Assembly: GCA_944989445.1 (NCBI GenBank)
Contig: CALYLW010000014.1
Location: 738,978 to 802,977, forward strand
Length of the DNA stretch: 64,000 nt
Reading direction: 5' to 3'
From: Ampullaceana balthica
Lineage: Eukaryota; Mollusca; Gastropoda; Lymnaeidae
Below, piece by piece: positions 33,101-44,910 of the stretch (positions are counted from its first letter, which is position 1; every line of letters starts with the position of its first letter). Made by a program: the position numbers and the translations under genes. The notes below the pieces were generated by a model that had not been told where the DNA came from, ran no database searches, and saw only the letters and a list, made by a program, of their open reading frames with translations.

Positions 33101-36100
33101 CCTCAAGCTCAAGTCAAACTCACAACACCAGTTCAATTTCAGGTAGAAACGTCTGACATTTATTATTATTATCTATAAAAACATTTTTTACTGATCCTTT
33201 TAATGTTTAAAAATAATTTCATTATTTCATTTTGTTATCAATCAGTTTTAAAAAATTTGAAATGGATTAATATTTAAAATTCAAAATTTTAAGTGCTTGT
33301 GTGCAATTTTAAACTATTTAAAATGTGTGGGTTATTTTTTGAAATTGAATCGTATGACATGATAAAAGGAATAAATTCTTTCTTATTTGGTTTTGGGCTT
33401 CTTTCAAACATTCTTTAATTTCTATTCATTACATGGTATCTCTTAAATTACAACTTTTTATGTGTATTTATAAATTAAAGCTTATTACATTCGATTGTTT
33501 TAATTAAAGTAAACCTCATTATACTATTTCTTTAAATACTGCTCATCAATCTATTTTTATTATTGCACACTACATGTTATTTACTTCTTTCATTTGTCTG
33601 CTTCCATTAGATGAACCAATGCCTTGGTCTTCGATGTGTAGCTGAAACTTACATTGTTATCCTCTTTTCATGCCAAAAGGAGTCTGCTAGATTTTTCGTT
33701 AATGGTACACCTGGAATAATGGAGAAAAAATCAGATGAAAATGTAAGATCTTATCTAGGTAGTTTTTAAATTTTGGAATAACTATGCAATATAGTATGAT
33801 CTATGGGAGAAGTAACATTGATATTATTATAATTCTACTTTATTTCTATGAATTTAATTTTTTTTTAACAAAAAATTTTTTACAGTTTGAATATGAAAAA
33901 AAAGATTGAAAAGTAAACACATTTTTGTTACTTGTAAATTTGTTATTTTTAAGTGAAATCTAAGATTCGCCAGAAATTTGTGTTTACAACTAAGTACCTT
34001 TCAATTATTATTTTGTAAACATAGTTTTGCCTACAATTATATGTGTGATTTTGGTGTTTAGTGGCACTAAAACATTTCAAATTTTTAGAAAAAGTTTTTA
34101 CATTTCTAATTATACTTAATAGGACATGGCAAATAAATAGGAGTGCTCCTTCTTTAACTCTTTTGACATAATTATGCTTTTGTTATGAATTCTTAGAAGG
34201 CCAACACTGTCAATCATTATACCTTAAAAATCATAATTTGAAAAAAAAATCTGACTGAACTTGCCTGTAGTATGGAAAATGATAACTTTATTCTTTAAAT
34301 AAATTTTGTCTAAAGGGAAATTGATTTATTTGTTGTTTTTCTTCTCCAGAGGAATGATTGCTGTAAATTCTAGAAGTAAGTTTCAGTTTATATTGACAAT
34401 TTTATATACTATGTTCTGCAGAATCGTCTATTGACAAACTTTACGTTTACCTCCAAAGCAGCTAAAAATATTCTCCGCATGTATGCACCTAAAAAATCAA
34501 AGAACAAGAGGAAAAAAGTGAGTTTTTTTAAGAATGCACTAATTTTTTAATATAAATATCACTATTTAAAAGCGTTTGATTGATTGGAAAAATAAAATAT
34601 TTAAAATTTTTGGTAACTCCTCTATTCTAATAATAGAACTTTTCATTTTAAGGAAAAACTGAGCAAGCAGTTGGCTGAGCTTGTAAAGGCAGTTGATATC
34701 CAGGACAAACTTTTGTATGATCTGGAAGCTGACAAGGACCTGGCAAGATTGCAGCGAAAATCAAGGTAACCTGATAAAGCTGAAAAATCCCTAGAACTTA
34801 AATACATTTTTGTGAAGTAAAGACCAGCAATAGTGGCAATCATGGATATTGACCTTTAATGTTAGCACATTAAATGTTGTCACCACTCTTAAAATCTTAG
34901 TTTTCTTTATGAATGTTCTTTGCGCCTTGATGCTTGTGATGTGATATTATTTACTCAGTTTTTGTCTCCCCTGCAATTAGAAAGGTGTGTTCATTGTCTT
35001 CCTCTAACATTCTGTGCTGTCTGTGTTTAATTTTTACCTTGCTCTTGAAATAGCACTTGTCTTAAATTACCAGCAAGTGAACTAATTTGATGAGAAAAAC
35101 ACAATTGTACAAGATTGAAAATGGATCATATATAAAATTTAAAAAATTGTCTTTAATTTAGTAAAACAAATCATTCTATATTTCTATGGCCAGGAATTTG
35201 ATTGATGATTGGCTGGAACATTATCGTGTCACCATTGGCTTGAAGTCACCAACACTAGTGCAGTTGAATGAAGCACCCAGCAAGTCTCGCCAGGGAGCTT
35301 ATTCAGCAAAAATAACAGAGGGTCGAGAGGACAGAAAGACAACTTTTGGTTTTACTGTTCGTGATTCAGTTATTTCAGCCAGAATACCATCAGCTCCTTC
35401 AGGTTTGTCTATAGGAACTTTTTTTTATCATTTTATACATCTACAACAATGACCAACTTCCAGGTGAGTTTTGGTGAAAATCTCTCAACCCTTTTTATTC
35501 TTAACAATTCCACATAATTGGATAATGTTTTACCCTGCAAGAAGTTTGATTTTATGACATAATCCTAATATTTTTCTAAGTTCATTGTATTATATGAAAT
35601 AAAACAATTTTAGTACAACTGCATTTTTAGTTTTTGAATTTAAAAAAAAATCATTTTTGTGTTGTTGCTACATTTTACTTAAATTATAAACATCTAATGA
35701 AGAATAATAACATTGTTATCATAATCTATATTTACCTTCAGGAGCAACAATGTATAAACCAAGAGAAATCATTGCAGAAGATGAACAGGTCTTACCCAAC
35801 TCAAACCCAACTGTAAGATTTGATCAGAATCTGGTAAGACCAGAAACTGAAATTGTAGGAAATGAGGAAAATGATGAGACAAAATTATTGAATTTAGGAT
35901 CTGGGGATAAGTTGCCTCAAGTAATACTGTGAGTTTTAGTTGAACTATTTTAAAAATGTAAAGAAAAGAATAAATTAAATCCAATACAGAGTTTAAACTA
36001 ATTAATCATATTTCTTAGATTTATTTATTAGTTATGTCAAAGACTTTTTAACCATCTATAAATCCTGAAAGCTTGCACAAAATAAATTCATCAAAATTCT

Positions 36101-39100
36101 TTTGTTTCTAGACATGGTCTCAGGAGCAAATCTGCTGACAGTAGGAAAAAATTGGGTGCACCTCGGCAGCAGACGGCTGTTTCATTACCAGACAAAGAAA
36201 GTTTGCCAGCTAGTATAAGTCTTTGCCCTGTTGCTCTGCATATGCAGGTAAATTATAATATTTTCTTACACAGATTATTATGATTTGGTTATTAGTTTTA
36301 TAATATAAAAAGCTTTAATAACAGCATAACACTTGGCCAAAGATTCCCCTCCCTATTTCATAATCTTATAATTTCCCTCCCGACTTCCTTATCCTATTAT
36401 TTCCCTTGCAACTTCGATATTATTTTCATTAGTTAACTCAATGTCAAAAATGTTCCCCACCCTACCAGAGGGAAGAATGCTTTTTAAGTATGTTACTTGG
36501 GGGCAGAGGCAGAATAAAATTTCACTTAAAGGTTAAAGTCATATTTAATTCCCATGTTTAATGAAATTTATGTATATTATATAGAGCTGACTGAATTACA
36601 TAAAAATAAATAACCAAAGTTAATAATTGAGATATTGTTTCGGAATAAGTACAAAATAATAACATTCCTTAAAATTTTTAATTTTTAAAAGTTTTAAAGG
36701 TTAGTTATATGTTTCGGAACTATTGTAATTTTCATTGTTTAATATGTAGGTTCTTAAAATTGTAGAGTTTTAATAGTTTATATATATAAATTTTTTCCAG
36801 ATGATTTCTGATCAAAGGCCCCATTGCCGGTGCAGTCGACACAGCATACCATACATAAGTGATCTTGAGTATGACAAATATATAACAGAAGGAGCCCCAA
36901 GTAACCAGTTACAGATCATTGTGATTGTTTCTTCATTGTAAGTTTGTTTTGTTGTTTTTTTTTAATTTTTATTGCTCAATGAAAAATTAATATTTTTTTT
37001 TATGTTGGTAAAATTCTTAACCATTGCAAATTAATTTTTTGCAGGTATTTTGATATATAAAACAAATTAATAGTCATGTTTTACAATAAACGTGGCTATT
37101 TAGATATGTTAAAAAAAATAATGTAAACTCACCCACAGATATCCACAAGGTAACCCCACAGAGGAAATGTTGAATGAAATTTATCAGAACCAAAATCGTA
37201 ATCGCACAAGACCCTGTCTCCAGAGCCGTGGAGATTCTTTTAGACTTCTCAAATACGACATCAACACTGCCATGGAGGCATCAGACCACACTCAGCCTCT
37301 GTTACTTACAAGACATAATGTGGTACCTGGCATGTTTCTGGTAAGAATATTCTTGCATCAGTGTTGGCTGGGATGACTTTGTAAAGTTGAAGTTTTGTAT
37401 AGGAATATATTCTCTTTCTTGAAACAGTTTGTGGTTGTCTTGTTTGTTTTTTTAAATCTTGAAAATTTTTAAAAATTCATCGTTTTCAGGTATTAATAAA
37501 AAAAATACAATTGTTCAGCTATACAAATTATGGCATTTATTTCTCAAAGATTTATGCTGAAGGACATTTACTTTTCTGTGACCATATCTTCAATGGTTAT
37601 GGGAATGCAAGGAAAGATTTCCAGAAGCAAGTGCTCAAGTCAAAGCTTGACTTTACCCAGGGACTATCACTTCCTCGAGATTTCAGGTTTAGGTAAACAT
37701 AATATTAAGCTTAATTCACTTCAACCAATCCAACACACGTAAAAGTTGGAGGTTCTCCCAAAAATTTATAACATTTATTTAATACAGCCAGAAACAAAAG
37801 ACTAGAAACAAAATTAAGTTTTTTTTTGCAAGTGCTTTTTTAATTTGATGAATTTTGATCTCCTTAAAATATCTATTTGTTATATTTTTGTATTTGAGCC
37901 CATCACAAGGTCCCCATGGAGCACGAGCACCCTGGGGTGGGGAAATAGGAGGAGCTGGTGTGGATCATTTTGGTAGTCCTGGTACAGCACCTACACAAAA
38001 AATTGCTCAACTGGATCACTTGGACCACTTGACAAGCTTAGAGGCTGACAACATGAGGTGAGATGTTTTTAAAGTTACATATATAATCAGTCAGATTAAT
38101 TCTGCTTCAATATTCGTCTTTAAAAAAAGTTATGTGGAATATTTCAAAAAATTTTTAAAAAAAATTACTTAAAAAGAAAGAAAAACTACTCTTACATTAA
38201 GTTACATCAATGAAATACTCATGGCAAAATGAATTGGTGTGCATCCTCTTAAACTTCTTCTGTATATCTTGTTTAAAAAAAATGTGTTGGCTTTAACTTC
38301 AATGTTTGAGCTTATGATTTGCCTTTGTTTCTATTCAATTATGTTAATTATTTTGCCATGAGCACAGTTAGGTTGATTTGCTATATGAATGTGATCTCAC
38401 TAATCCTAGAGAGGTGTAATTTTGGGTGAACAGCCTATTCAAAATTCAAGCGCCTGCCATTCTTGGCGTACTAACGCAATCTTGTTTTTCAGAAATGTTT
38501 AGATGTTTTAAGAAAGATGTTCATAAATGTGTTTTGACAAATTCCTGAGATTTTGAAGTGTTTTAGAAACTCTTTCTTGCTATGGGAATTATCTGGATCC
38601 AGGTAGAGAGGTTTTAAGTGAAAAGGTTTAATGAGGTAGCACTTATTTATTGTGCTGTGTGGTGAATTCATGAAGACACAACATACACGTATTTGGTCAC
38701 AAGATAGATGCACTACAGTTTGGCTTTGCTCAAGCACTTATTCTTACGGTACAGCAACTAAATTCCAATTCAGACACAAAAAAAAGCTATGGCCCCAGAT
38801 GTCAATTTTCCCAGAATGTGCTTGAAGGTTCTAATGTTGCCAACTTGATGCCCTGGGAAAGTAAATACTGCCAAAGCTGGTGCTTCTGCTAGTATTTTTA
38901 TATTTCAAGATTTTAAACTATAATTTAATAAATTTAAGCAACTTTTTACTTGTATTATTTAGTTATCATACTAATCAAAATGTTATGATAAAAAATAACC
39001 AACTTATATTATGAGTAATGAGTTCTGAGGCTTGTCATGTAAAACTATTTGCTATTTTCAGGTTAAGAAAGTTTAAAATGGTTCTTCCACATTCTAGTTT

Positions 39101-41688
39101 TCATGAAAATTTATATAAAAAATATTAACTTTTTATAAAGTAAAGAAATCCAGGTCCCATCACATTTGTCCTAATCAAAATTATTTTAAAACACATATTA
39201 ATTTATATCAAATGCATAAGGAATCCTTACTAAATCTTAAATCACAAACTTAAAGAAATGTAAACATATTATATAAATATAATTTTTTTTACTTCACTGG
39301 TTACTAATAAATTTATTTTTTAAATGTGTGTGTGTAAACACAAGAAATGAGTTATTGCCTTATCAACAGGATTGTTTACAAATACATTGGAGATATTATC
39401 AATCTGCAGAGAAGCAAACCTCAAGAGAGGTACCCAACAGACATATATGTCTTTTGATATACATTCATGCAGTGGTCATTTTTGTTGTGCATTTCTCTCT
39501 AAAAATGTTGTACCTTGGTTTATTTGTAATGTGACTGAACAGAATTAATTAAATATTAAGGTGTTTCTTACTTTCTCACAAAAATACCACTGCATGAAGA
39601 ATGTGATTGCCTTTTAATCTAATTGCACTAATTTAGCTAGGTTTTAATACTGTTCTTTTACATTAATTCATGGGTGTTGATGCATTCATATAAAGTACTT
39701 TTTACAAAAAATTTCCTGAACTGTATAGTTATTAATAAAAAAATAACCAATAAACAGTTTAAGATGATTAGAGTTTGATAACATCTAGAAACAATTTTAA
39801 TTATTGCCGTATATTATTTATCTTGTAGCAGCAGAGACTTTCTTACATATTTAATTTTTTAACTCAATGTTCCTTTTTATTTGTCACTATAATTTTTTTA
39901 ATGTGTTAATCATTAATTTCCATAAAATTTTGATCTATTGAAAACAAGAAATGCTATTAAGTATTATTTTTAATCTTACTTTAAACTAAATTTTCATTTT
40001 AAAAAATCTATTAGTATCCTGAAAAAAAAGAAAAACCTAATTTTTAATTATTTCATTTTATCTGGTTTTCTCTTATTAGAGCAGACTCAGCTTTATTTTT
40101 TTTTAAAGTATAAAATGCCAGAGCTTTAAATTTAAACTTAGATCATTAAATTTCCATGTTTTGTTGAAATAATTTTTTTTAAAAAGTGATTGCTATAACC
40201 AACATTATTTTCTTTTGAAATGTGAATAAGTTGATTTTTAAAAATTATCTATCAAACATACACCTAGTCCGTTTTCTGAAAATTAGAATGCTGTAATTAA
40301 TTCTTATAATTACTTACGGTTTTATTTTCAATATTTTAATTGTTTTCAATATGATTCTAAAAATGAAAACAAAACTATCACTATCAGTAAGGACTTACAA
40401 AAAAAAACTGCCCAAAGATAAATTTAAATGTATTTATTAGGTTAAAAGTCTTTTAAATAGTATGACTCAACTAAGGAATGTCAAAATTTTAATCAACAAA
40501 TATAAAATCTAATACTAAATGACCATGCTTATTTATATATGCTGATGTAAATTTACATTCAGTTCAGTATTCCTATAACTTATAAAATTAATTTCAAGAT
40601 TAATTTAACTGCAAAATTTTATTATAAATGACATGGATTCTTTAAAGAAAATGATGATTCATTTACTACATTGTACATATGCTGCAAGGAAATCTTTCTT
40701 TTTCCAGTTCTCGGATCCCAGAGTTACCCCCCATCCATGTTTACCCACCTAGCCAGGTAGCCAACTAGTTATTATTCATCTATATAAATTCAACTAAAGT
40801 TGTGCTAAAACATGTTATTAATTTGTTGGAGTTAGTTAAGCAATTTACATTGAAGCGAATCTCTATTTTCCAATTTGTGAATTTTAACCTTCTTAAATTC
40901 CTATATGTTATTAAAATAAGTTATTGTCGTAACTTGTTTGTATTGCATCTGTTCATAATCAACACATCGTTTGACGTTTGCTAAGATGCTAATGAATTTC
41001 AGCATTTTTTGGTGAAAAATAAAAAACGTACAAGATTTTTTTTTATCTTTAAAGAGATAAGGAAATTTATTTTAAAGCAATTTTTCAGAACAACTTAATA
41101 AAAAATGTTATTCTTAAAATTAAAAAAGTCATTAAGTAATTATTTTGATATATTATAATGTTCAACTGAAACTTTGGGTCAAATGGCACTTTTATAACCA
41201 CCTTCTGCAGAAATTTGAGACATTTAAAACAGTTATTTTTTGGTCTTAAAATCTGAACTTGAAACCATGTCTTTTTCTATTGTATTTTAAAACATTTGAT
41301 ATTACTTAAATGCATGCAACACTTTTGATCTGTTTTAATCATCAGTTATTAATTATTATGCATACTCTTTTTATTCATTTATCCTGTTCAATTGTTGTTG
41401 GAACTTAATAGAAATATGACATGTTCTTATTTTATGTTTTAGTACAAGCCAAGTTTTACATTCAAACATTAATAATAATTCTATTCAATTAGACAATGTC
41501 TGTGAAATTAATTTATTTTGATTAATACAAAAGCTCACATTTGTCTTCCTCAGAAATCTGGACATAGCGAAATTCATCAGTTTGAGTCTGTCAGGCACAG
41601 TGGGTTGCAACAAGGAACAAGAATTGAGCAACATCCGTCACTCACAGACAGACATCGCCAAACCACTCTTAAGCCAGTTGGCCTTTGA
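24124..41688 (+). CDS. FAM194-domain protein, C3orf20-like, 22 coding exons
   Basis: Exons: 24124-24240, 24844-24942, 25327-25632, 26275-26512, 27760-27858, 28165-28242, 28377-28470, 31772-32002, 32265-32423, 33031-33142, 33611-33742, 34422-34517, 34653-34765, 35194-35402, 35742-35928, 36112-36247, 36801-36937, 37139-37340, 37490-37692, 37899-38057, 40708-40756, 41554-41688. All have GT-AG borders. The summed length is 3291 nt, an exact multiple of three, giving about 1096 aa with stop TGA at 41686. Residues 1-400 have a helical region (exon 3) and a Ser/Arg-rich linker (exon 4). Residues about 410-550 form the FAM194 domain: YYPSGRPAVIASVAG, LALFTPRGQGVCYHTNG, RHWKWP, then NQCLGLRCVAETYIV. 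A Lys-rich segment follows (KKSKNKRKK, about residue 580). A C-terminal conserved block has RHNVVPGMFL and GHLLFCDHIFNGYGN. Domain order resembles vertebrate C3orf20 (904 aa in human, from memory); the molecular role is unknown. AATAAA occurs at 41750 and 41864. The TAG at 32001 is not a stop: it spans the exon 8 donor. Confidence 0.87.
24365..24665 (+). mobile_element. tRNA-derived SINE in intron 1 of the FAM194 gene
   Basis: tRNA-like head with B box GGTTCAAATC. The body has CAGGGACTTGTTCCTGG, ACTTGCCAACAGACCA and GGATGGTCTGTG, and the tail TCTTCTGCAAAAGAAGGAGC hairpin. The terminal GATAA repeats are lost. Same family as 13080-13372. Confidence 0.78.
24952..25075. repeat. 17-bp minisatellite, about eight copies
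   Basis: Unit TCCATTTTAAGACAGTA repeated head to tail, starting 9 bp after the exon 2 splice donor at 24943. One copy is shortened (ACAGAACCATTTT). Confidence 0.9.
28513..29277 (+). mobile_element. hAT element with transposase remnant, intron 7
   Basis: Ends TAGGGCTGCAGAAATTAAC and GTTAACAGCCCTA; perfect 8-bp duplication GTAATTTT at 28505-28512 and 29278-29285. Subterminal regions repeat AATTAATCGTTAA words in both orientations. At about 28907-29094 the plus strand encodes a decayed hAT C-terminal dimerisation domain: LQWWKLNEHRYLIMSFLAKT, then VPCE, stop, LFSSAGYIVN, stop, ARSSLEPNNVN. Most of the transposase is deleted. A sister copy is at 62159-63065. Confidence 0.88.
29466..29752 (+). 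mobile_element. tRNA-derived SINE inserted in the LINE relic
   Basis: tRNA-like head (GTGGTCGAGTGCATG.., B box GGTTCAAATC), body ACTTGCCAACAGACCGG, tail ATCTTCTGTATAGAAGGAGC and GATAAGATAAG. GAAGGCA occurs at both edges (about 29460 and 29750), a likely target duplication. Removing it restores the LINE frame KQKFW-KARNKY. Confidence 0.85.
30381..31230 (+). repeat. 45-bp minisatellite of 19 units derived from RT-coding sequence
   Basis: Unit of 45 bp (sometimes 44) centred on GGCCATCTGACAATTTT, counted 19 times from 30392 to 31197. In the LINE frame each 45-bp unit encodes D-x-GHLTILVLLDLxA, the segment leading into RT motif A. The 44-bp variant (TTGGATTCAG instead of TTGGACCTCAG) recurs about every 134 bp (30598, 30732, 30866, 31000), giving a three-unit higher-order repeat. 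Confidence 0.9.
31420..31537 (-). mobile_element. 5'-truncated SINE in the LINE relic
   Basis: Minus-sense copy of the SINE 3' half: CTTATCTATACAGACGCTCC, hairpin CTTCTATACAGAAG, GTCCACAGACCATGCCGG and GGCAAGTGATGCAGC. The tRNA head is absent. Confidence 0.8.
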
Positions 41689-42668
41689 TGCTAAAAGCTG
41701 ACCATTGCATAATTTCAAATCATGAAGATTTTTGTTGTAATATTATCATAATAAATGGCTATTCCATTTTCAAATTTTACTACATTGCTACTTACCTCTT
41801 TCATGTGTAAATATATTTGTTTATAAAATGTAAAAGAAAATGAACCCAGCCTTACAATAACTCAATAAAACTCTTTAGGTTTAGAATTGAGGCCTCTCAA
41901 AGCAATGCTCCTTTCACAAAAACAAACTATCAAATAGGCTAAAGATATTGTTAAAAAAACTTTGAGTGCTGCTTAGGGTCAACAACACCCATTTTCCCTA
42001 CGTTTACAATCAAATCTCTGCTTGGATTCCTTTTGTCATTACAATTTTGGTTCTTCTGTTATTGTTTTAGAATTAAGGATAAATAAATCATGAAATATTT
42101 AGAACATTGAAGAGGTTAAGACTGCTTGTGTTTCTACATAAGTTAGTTGTATGAGAATGGTTCATTATGAAAAATAAATTTGAACCATAAAGTTTGAAAT
42201 TTGAATTATTTTTTTTTATCAGAGTATACAATTTCAGTGCATTAAATTAAACTACATGTACTGTTTATCATTGGCAGGTGAAATCTTATTATCTACATGA
42301 ATAATTGGTATAGTTCAACTCAATAATATATTGTACCTACTTAGCAAAATTATTGTTTTTTTTTAGTGATAAGTGATATGTTATTTATTAAATTGTTTAA
42401 TGTGCAAAAATGTAAGTTTGACTTCAAATGGACTTGATATATATTATTTTATTTAATTAATACCCAATAATTTATTTAAAATAGCCAAACAAATACTTCT
42501 CATTTTTTGTGTTCAGTGTAGAGAAGAATTTCACAAAAGGTTAAATTTATGTTAAGACTTTTTAAACTGTAATTTTCTTATACTTATACTGATTATTTAT
42601 AAATAGAGTACTGGTAGTCATATAATTAAAATTTTCTTTTTTGTTTATATATTTGTGTATATGTTACA

Positions 42669-42858
42669 GGCAATGTGTGAAATCAGGCATTCTACAGAAT
42701 GCCTAGGCGATGTATAGAATGCCTGATGGTTTCAGGCAAAGTATGAAATTTGTAAAACTTTTGCATATTTAGCCTAGGCAACCTAAAGAATGAAATAGCA
42801 ATCATTCTATCCCTGCCCAGGCATTCTATAGAATGCCTGAATTTCACACTTTGCCTAT
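42669..42858. mobile_element. Palindromic MITE with GGCATTCTATAGAATGCC motifs
   Basis: Ends GGCAATGTGTGAAAT and ATTTCACACTTTGCC. Each end is followed by a self-complementary word: AGGCATTCTACAGAATGCCT on the left and AGGCATTCTATAGAATGCCT on the right. Degraded internal repeats of both words lie at 42700-42810. Flanks TACA and TATA may be a mutated 4-bp duplication. About 190 bp, non-coding. Confidence 0.7.
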
Positions 42859-42874
42859 AAACATATATAGTTAA

Positions 42875-43640
42875 CTAGGGGCAAGTACCCGGCTCCCGCC
42901 CGGGTTTAACAACAACAGCAACAAAACAAAAACAACAAAACAACAAAAACAAAACAACAACAAAAACAATAACAAAACAACAAAAACAAAACAACAACAA
43001 AAACAACAACAAAACAAAACAACTACAACAACAACAACAAAACAACAACAGCAAAGCAACAACAACAAAACAACAAATACAACAGCAACAACAACAAAGC
43101 AACAACAACATGAAGGACATTGTCGTCGCAGGGCAAGGGATGTGGACAACAACAACAACAGCAAAAACAACACAAAAGCAACAACAACAACAAAAACAAA
43201 ACAACAACAAAAACATCAACAACAAAACAACAACAAAACAACAACTACAACAGCAACAACAACAAAGCAACAACAACAAAACAACAACTACAACAACAAA
43301 AGCAACAACAACAAAGCAACAACAACAAAAAAAATTATTTTATGGCGATAATCGCCTTCTTGTTAATCTCGACACCAAAATGTTTATTAATTTGCGTCAT
43401 TATTTTACGTCTTAATTTTCAATAATTTTTATTTTATATAGCTCATATAGGGAAAAACTACATTTTGGGCCCCCGGGCCCCAGTATCTTATATATATGGA
43501 ACGAAACCTGTTTAATAACCTTTCCGGTATAATTTTGTGTACGTGTACCAAATTTCACGTTATTTGGTTGTCTGGTTCTTGAGTTATTAGGGAACAGACA
43601 GACAACAAATGCGGCTTATATATATAGAGATATATATTTA
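42875..43640 (+). mobile_element. Non-autonomous element with an AAC-rich core
   Basis: Left part GGGGCAAGTACCCGGC then CCGCCCGGGTT; core about 42908-43330 of imperfect (AAC)n with a unique interruption at 43109-43144; right part GTGTACCAAATTTCACG, TTCTTGAGTTATTAGGGAAC, AGACAGACAACAAATGCGGC and TATATATAGAG. The layout (CCGGG start, CCAAATTTCA then ACAGACAGAC and a TATA-rich end) is common to a widespread class of animal non-autonomous elements. I cannot decide between a LINE-mobilised SINE and a Helitron-like element. Long ORFs over the AAC core are compositional. Confidence 0.5.
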
Positions 43641-43644
43641 GTTA

Positions 43645-44905
43645 TTAATAATTATCATTAAATCTAAAATTTTGTTAATGTCAATCTTTAAAAAAAAATT
43701 AATTTGAATACATTATAAATTTTGTTAATAGCATGACCATGCATTAGTTTCATTAAAGGTAGAAAATTCTTCAAACAACTAATAATATTTTTTACATATG
43801 GGTATTGTATAAATAATCTAGTTTTTATTATTGTGTGTGTATATTACTACTTCTAAACATTTTTGAAATCCTATAAATAAAAATAATAGGGTTTTTAACA
43901 AAAACTGAAATGCAAAAAGAAAATCTGTAGGTCATTAGAGTCCAAATCAGATTTGAAATGTCTAGAATGTGACTTAATTTTAAGTTTTTTAAGAAATCGG
44001 CAATAAGTCGAAAAGACTAAACTGATAACATCAATCATGAATTTAAAAATTGGTCAAAAATTATTTAAAGAGCCTCATTTAATAAGATGCTAATGTGCAG
44101 TGGAGTATCACTGTGAAACATTTTGTATTACTAGTAGTAATTGTTCAAACTTAATGTTTCAAATCTGATAGCAGGTACACATTTTTAATTCTAAATTATG
44201 AGATTCAGTATTTAACTTTCTCTACGGAAAGAAACTATGCTTAATATGAATTATTAGATTCTAAATTTATAATATCACAGAATCTTGTCATGCATATATA
44301 CAGATAGATGAATACAGTATTATTTATAATTGATGACTATTTTTTAAACTGGAACTCTTCTGTATAGTTTGCTGTTAATATTCGCGTAAGGTAGTTGATA
44401 ATGTTTTCTTAATTTGCTAGTAGTATTCTAAATATAAATAAGCTGGCTGTGAACATGTAATTTTAAACTTATTTCATCAGATTATTTGTTTAAAAATCCT
44501 CTTGCTTATTATATAGGTTATAAAAAATAAAGATAAGCATGTTTAAACAAAAAGTTTTTCAAATTATATTGTGTGCATGAATCTTCAGTGTGATATGGCT
44601 ACTGATTTTATGCGTGTCTGAAAAATATTAAATAATCCTTTAGGTAACTAACTTCAATAAAGTGTATCTATTTTAAACAAAATTTCAACATATATATTAC
44701 CAAAAAATATTTAAAAACTATGAAGCACTGTCATTATACAGAATTTATTGTAATAATCATTTGCAACAATTCTTAAGAAGATTTAACTAAGTTTGCTACT
44801 TACTTTTCTGATGCATATTATTATTTAAATTGATTAATTAATTTTTGAATTTGCATACATTAACCTTAAATAAATATGACAACACTATACATGGGTTTCA
44901 TTAAG
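43645..44905. other. Convergent intergenic sequence, no feature seen
   Basis: AT-rich DNA between the 3' ends of the FAM194 gene and CDC123. It should hold the CDC123 3' UTR on the minus strand. No repeats or RNA genes recognised. Confidence 0.4.
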
Positions 44906-44910
44906 TAAAA

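Noticed and set aside
42871..43425. Poly-Gln/Asn and poly-Val/Cys/Leu open frames up to 134 aa
   Set aside because: They are translations of an imperfect AAC repeat in several frames on both strands, with no start context or homology.
43540..43620. Shared CCAAATTTCA word between this element and the 0.5 kb arrays, suggesting kinship
   Set aside because: The match is about ten bases and the flanks do not align; too short to claim homology.
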